Assembly (NCBI GenBank): GCA_015657535.1
Contig: JADHZB010001593.1
Span: forward strand, 84,923-148,922
Length of the DNA stretch: 64,000 nucleotides
Direction of reading: 5' to 3'
From: Nephromyces sp. MM_2019
Lineage: Eukaryota > Apicomplexa > Aconoidasida > Nephromycida
The position numbers were made by a program, and so were the translations under genes. Positions 61,301 to 64,000 of the stretch are shown here, piece by piece (the stretch's first letter is position 1; each line of letters opens with the position of its first letter). The notes beneath the pieces are model-generated. The model had not been told where the DNA came from, ran no database searches, and worked only from the letters and a program-made list of their open reading frames with translations.

Positions 61301-64000
61301 CTTTAAGCAGCTCCCGCTGCCTGTTCATAACCAATCATTCATGTGTGCCTTTAGCTGCTTTTTCCTGAAAATTCATACGTTTATCTCGTCGTCTTCACCG
61401 CCCTATATGCTAGTCTCAGGGCTTCACATAGTGTGTAGTATACTCCCTTGTCATATCAGTGTCTTCTACTTTCCTTGATAGAAAAGTGTGTGTCTGTGTG
61501 TGTGTGTGTGTGTGTATGTGGGGGGGGGGGATGGCATTATTTCGATTTTCTCTCCTCTTTACCCCAGTATGTGTGTGGGACATTTAAATTTAATTCCTTT
61601 CCCTTATGATCTTGTGTATGTCTACTGTCTTTCTACGCAGTCTGCAATTGATGCTGATGCGGCTATATACACTCTATGGGAGAAATTAAATCAGTCTCCT
61701 CCTGCCGGTAATATCTATTCAAACAACGGAATCTACTCTCAGCAAAATCAAGTATCTCCAGCTTTAGTTGCTTATGGCGCTACGAAGCGCTACACTTCAA
61801 CGGCTTCTTCACTAGCTTCTTTCTCTGTTCCTCAAGAGGCTATAACACCCCTTTCTGGAGCTGCACAATCTTCAGGTGAGCAGTACTTAACACACATTGA
61901 AGTAGGCAGTCAAGGGGGTGCACTTAGGGGTGCATAAGCGCACTCAAACATCCGTGCCCACCCGCACACACACCCATACTAAGCTGCAGGGATACCCATA
62001 CTCAGCTACGCACACATAAGTTCATACTCACCCGCACACTCAAGAAACCATGCTCACCCCCACACCCACCCATATCCCCACCCACATAACTCCACCCACA
62101 CTCACGCACTGAACCTGTACTATCCTATCTCTTCTGGGCTTCAATGTTAGTTTAATCAATTTTAGTTGCCTTTTCTGCTTACTCACGGATGTCGGATATC
62201 AAATGCTTTGAAACTCGCGAATTGTGTGTGTGTGTGTGTGTGTATGTGCGTTTTTTTTTTTTCCTGCAGATGTGTTTTTTCTTCAATTTTTTCAAGAGTG
62301 TGAAGACATACCATAGCTGCAAGGCAGCTTATGCTTTTGCAGCATATCGTTGAGTTTTGTTCGATCATTTTCACTTTGAAGATGATTGCCATTACAGCCT
62401 TCTCACCTGCATTTCAAGGTCTTCTCGTGATGCTCATTCGCTGCTTTTTTGATATTTTTTCGCTTTTTTTTCTTCATTCAATAGGTGGTAGCACTAGTCT
62501 TCCTTGTGCATTACCTTCTCCACCAACATCCTCAACTAATGCCACTCCCCAGCTGTACTCTCCAGCGGTAAGTTTAATTGCCTGTGCAGTTTCATCATTT
62601 TGGGGGAATGTTAGATCTTTTTCACATCTTTTCAGCAAAGAAATTACCACAAACAAGCAAGAAAATGTATGAATTTGTGTGTATTTTCGTTTGCCATTTA
62701 GATGAGGGTGAAGATATAGCTTAGGCGATGGGAAATTGCATACATCACTCAAGCTAGTGTAACGCAAAGTAATAGATTTTCAGAGCATTTTTTGCGAGTA
62801 AAAATTCACGAAGGAGTCTTTTCTGGAGCCTTTGTTCGCTAGTGCGTCTCTGTGTGTGTCACAAACGAAAGTTTTGGGGTGTATCTACACACCATACTCG
62901 AAGATTCTGCGCACAACTGTAGTTAAAACATTTCTTACATGTTTGTGTGAATGAAGTAGCACTTCTCAGTGTGACTCTTTGTGTGCACTGCAGGCTGATT
63001 TGCCTGAAATTTATGAGATTTTCAACGTTTCTAGGTTTCTGGAAGACGAGGCTTTCATGGCTGTGCTTTTTTGGGGGTTTTCACTCTTTTATCAGCATTG
63101 AACCCTTGGCAATTGAAACGTCTCTCTTCCTCTTTATGTGAATATTCTGAATACACTGTTTCTGTTCTTTTATGATAGAAGGAGAGAAATTGATGTATAT
63201 ACAGAGATCTGTTTATTTGAATGTCTGAATGTGTGTATATATATCTCTATTTGTGTCAGTATATCCCGGTGTATCTCTCTGTTGATACATATATATCTCT
63301 AAATTTCTCTATATATGTGTTTCTCTCTCTTTCTCTATCTCTCTGACTCTCTTTGTTCATCTTCAATGTATAAGCTTTATTGCCTTTTTTAGCTATTCTC
63401 CGCTGCTTTATTTTACGCTATAAAAACACACATTTGTGACGATTTTAAAAGCTTTTCATGCTAACTTTGAAGGGTTTTGCAGAGTTGTTGCAAACTTCAA
63501 TTAGTGTGTGTTTCTCTTCATGAAATGCCGATTTTACTTTTCTCCATTTTTTATCCTTGAAAAATGAATCTCATGACTTTCAGGTTCTTGAGGAGGATAT
63601 TCTGTTGCGAGAAGCTATTGTTAGGGCACTTCTTGCTGAGGAACATCGCATTTTTTTCTTGGATAGAAAGTGAGTGCATGATTTCTTGTGGTGCTCGAAT
63701 ATCTTTTTGCTACTGATATTATCTAGTTTCTCTTGATTGTGTATGTGTGTGTGTCTGGACCCCTTTATTTTCATTGAGTGTGTGTATGTCTAGACGTAAA
63801 AAATAGAAAAACCCTTCAATTTCTATCTTTTTTACAGAGGACTTCCCTATAAAATAGTAGTAATAATGGTAGTTTTAGTGTGTTTATCGTATAGTGGTAG
63901 TGGTAGCGTTGGTGGTGGTGGTAGCGGTAGTGGTAGTGGTGGTAGCAGTGGTTGTGGTAGTGGTGGTGGTAATGGTGGTGGCAGTGGTGGTGGTAATGGT
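49326..64000 (+). CDS. AMP-activated protein kinase gamma-like / SNF4-like CBS-repeat protein (3' end outside the window)
   Basis: AMPK gamma is the nucleotide-sensing regulatory subunit of the AMPK/SNF1 kinase. Exons: 49326-49401, 50597-50805, 52046-52106, 52634-52797, 54403-54465, 54821-55751, 56334-56418, 56632-56664, 57082-57172, 57390-57440, 57863-57877, 58072-58125, 59729-59786, 60833-60900, 61641-61875, 62485-62567, 62994-63026, 63584-63669. These give about 798 in-phase residues. CBS1 (~95-150) has ILVVDTRVPLHIAILSLFEY and VGFVDANELIDFF. CBS2 (~490-575) has RTALDALKALLEND and APLSFITVSCLARHL. CBS3 (~590-653) has IGTYDDLVSVVASTPIHK and FREKNLSVIPIVDITG, the clearest AMPK gamma signature. 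CBS4 starts with EEDILLREAIVRALLAEEHR. About 310 Ser/Ala-rich residues sit between CBS1 and CBS2 and about 100 between CBS3 and CBS4. Acidic residues that bind nucleotide ribose appear replaced. Exon 5 and the donors at 56664 and 63026 are least certain. Confidence 0.85.
51274..51287. promoter_or_regulatory. putative palindromic element GGTGTACGTACACC (perfect 14 bp)
   Basis: This is the longest perfect copy of the dispersed palindrome in the window. It lies in intron 2 of the AMPK gamma gene. It sets the consensus used for the other copies. Confidence 0.45.
51778..51900. repeat. CA-rich repeat tract
   Basis: Interrupted (CACA)n, CACACGCA and CCACGCACACCCGCACA units run for about 120 bp on the plus strand in intron 2 of the AMPK gamma gene. 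This is against the usual TG polarity of this gene's introns; a (TG)n run lies upstream at 51459-51476 and could pair with it in the transcript. Confidence 0.8.
54182..54285. repeat. CCCACACA-type repeat tract
   Basis: About 100 bp of nearly uninterrupted CCCACACA/CCATCCACA units lie in intron 4 of the AMPK gamma gene on the plus strand. It contains no G apart from its end and is non-coding. Confidence 0.85.
54821..55751 (+). other. low-complexity insert exon of the AMPK gamma gene
   Basis: This exon of 931 nt encodes about 310 residues rich in Ser, Ala, Asn, Asp and Thr, starting VTSSTYEKCDSTISLQDADK. It ends WLYTIDQWR, where the conserved CBS2 region resumes. The acceptor (CTCCTTCAG) and donor (GTAAGT) are strong. 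The insert splits CBS1 from CBS2 and is expected to be a disordered surface loop. Confidence 0.85.
57863..57877 (+). other. 15-nt microexon of the AMPK gamma gene
   Basis: This exon encodes LYEVD, immediately before IGTYDD in the next exon. The acceptor follows a run of T ending CTGCAG and the donor is GTGAGT. AMPK gamma proteins have a short helix ending just before IGTY at this point, so inclusion restores the expected spacing. Because it is five whole codons, skipping it would not shift the frame. Confidence 0.65.
58318..58450. repeat. G-run-rich tract
   Basis: Runs of three to seven G alternate with TAT, TGT or CAT spacers for about 130 bp on the sense strand in the intron after exon 58072-58125. 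It meets the loose pattern for G-quadruplex formation in the pre-mRNA. Confidence 0.75.
60286..60740. repeat. 450-bp polypyrimidine TTC/CTTCTT tract
   Basis: The plus strand is almost purely T and C, with irregular CTTCTT, TCTTCC and CTTCCGCTTC units, interrupted rarely by G. It lies in the intron that ends at exon 60833, about 90 bp before its acceptor. Open frames over it encode only Phe/Leu/Ser repeats on one strand and Lys/Arg on the other and are not genes. Confidence 0.9.
63893..64000. repeat. GGT/AGT trinucleotide repeat at the window edge
   Basis: Imperfect GGTGGTAGT units fill the last 108 bp and run out of the window. They follow the last visible AMPK gamma exon by about 220 bp and so lie in an intron by the current model. 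The frame could also encode Gly/Val/Ser repeats, so coding cannot be fully excluded without the next sequence. Confidence 0.85.

Overview
The window is eukaryotic nuclear DNA holding three intron-rich protein genes. I rebuilt them by hand from splice sites (GT...AG), codon phase at every junction and the protein read-through. The organism is most likely an alveolate protist, perhaps an apicomplexan or coccidian relative. This is an inference from long low-complexity Ser/Gly/Gln-rich insertions in otherwise conserved proteins, many introns, and TTTAGGG-type telomere-like repeats (66-88, 33954-33970). No species is claimed. No bacterial genes, operons or CRISPR arrays are present.

Layout: (1) 941-13167, plus strand: a complete 16-exon gene for the HAT-repeat spliceosome protein Clf1/Crooked neck (CRNKL1), 672 aa. 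(2) 13168-15678: convergent intergenic spacer with purine/G-rich tracts and CA repeats. (3) 15679-39750, minus strand: one very large 28-exon gene whose reading phase closes at every junction. It predicts a disordered protein of about 3,550 aa in which I recognise no domain. Its N-terminal quarter is spread over small exons, including a 22-nt microexon, and two exons of 3.8 and 2.1 kb carry most of the Ser/Gly/Gln/His-rich body. (4) 39751-49325: a 9.6-kb divergent intergenic region with a hairpin cluster, a 16-bp-arm inverted repeat, diverged direct repeats and a GC-rich island. (5) 49326 to the right edge, plus strand: a gene for an AMPK gamma/SNF4-like CBS-repeat protein with 18 exons visible (one of only 15 nt) and about 300 residues of low-complexity sequence inserted between CBS1 and CBS2. 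It is cut by the window end inside CBS4.

Two patterns span the whole window. First, introns are full of TG repeats on the sense strand, so the plus strand reads TGTG through genes 1 and 3 and CACA through gene 2. Second, a palindrome close to GGTGTACGTACACC recurs at least a dozen times, always outside exons. Neither is explained by the coding annotation. The genes are not obviously linked in function: one is a core splicing factor, one an energy-sensing kinase subunit and one is unknown.
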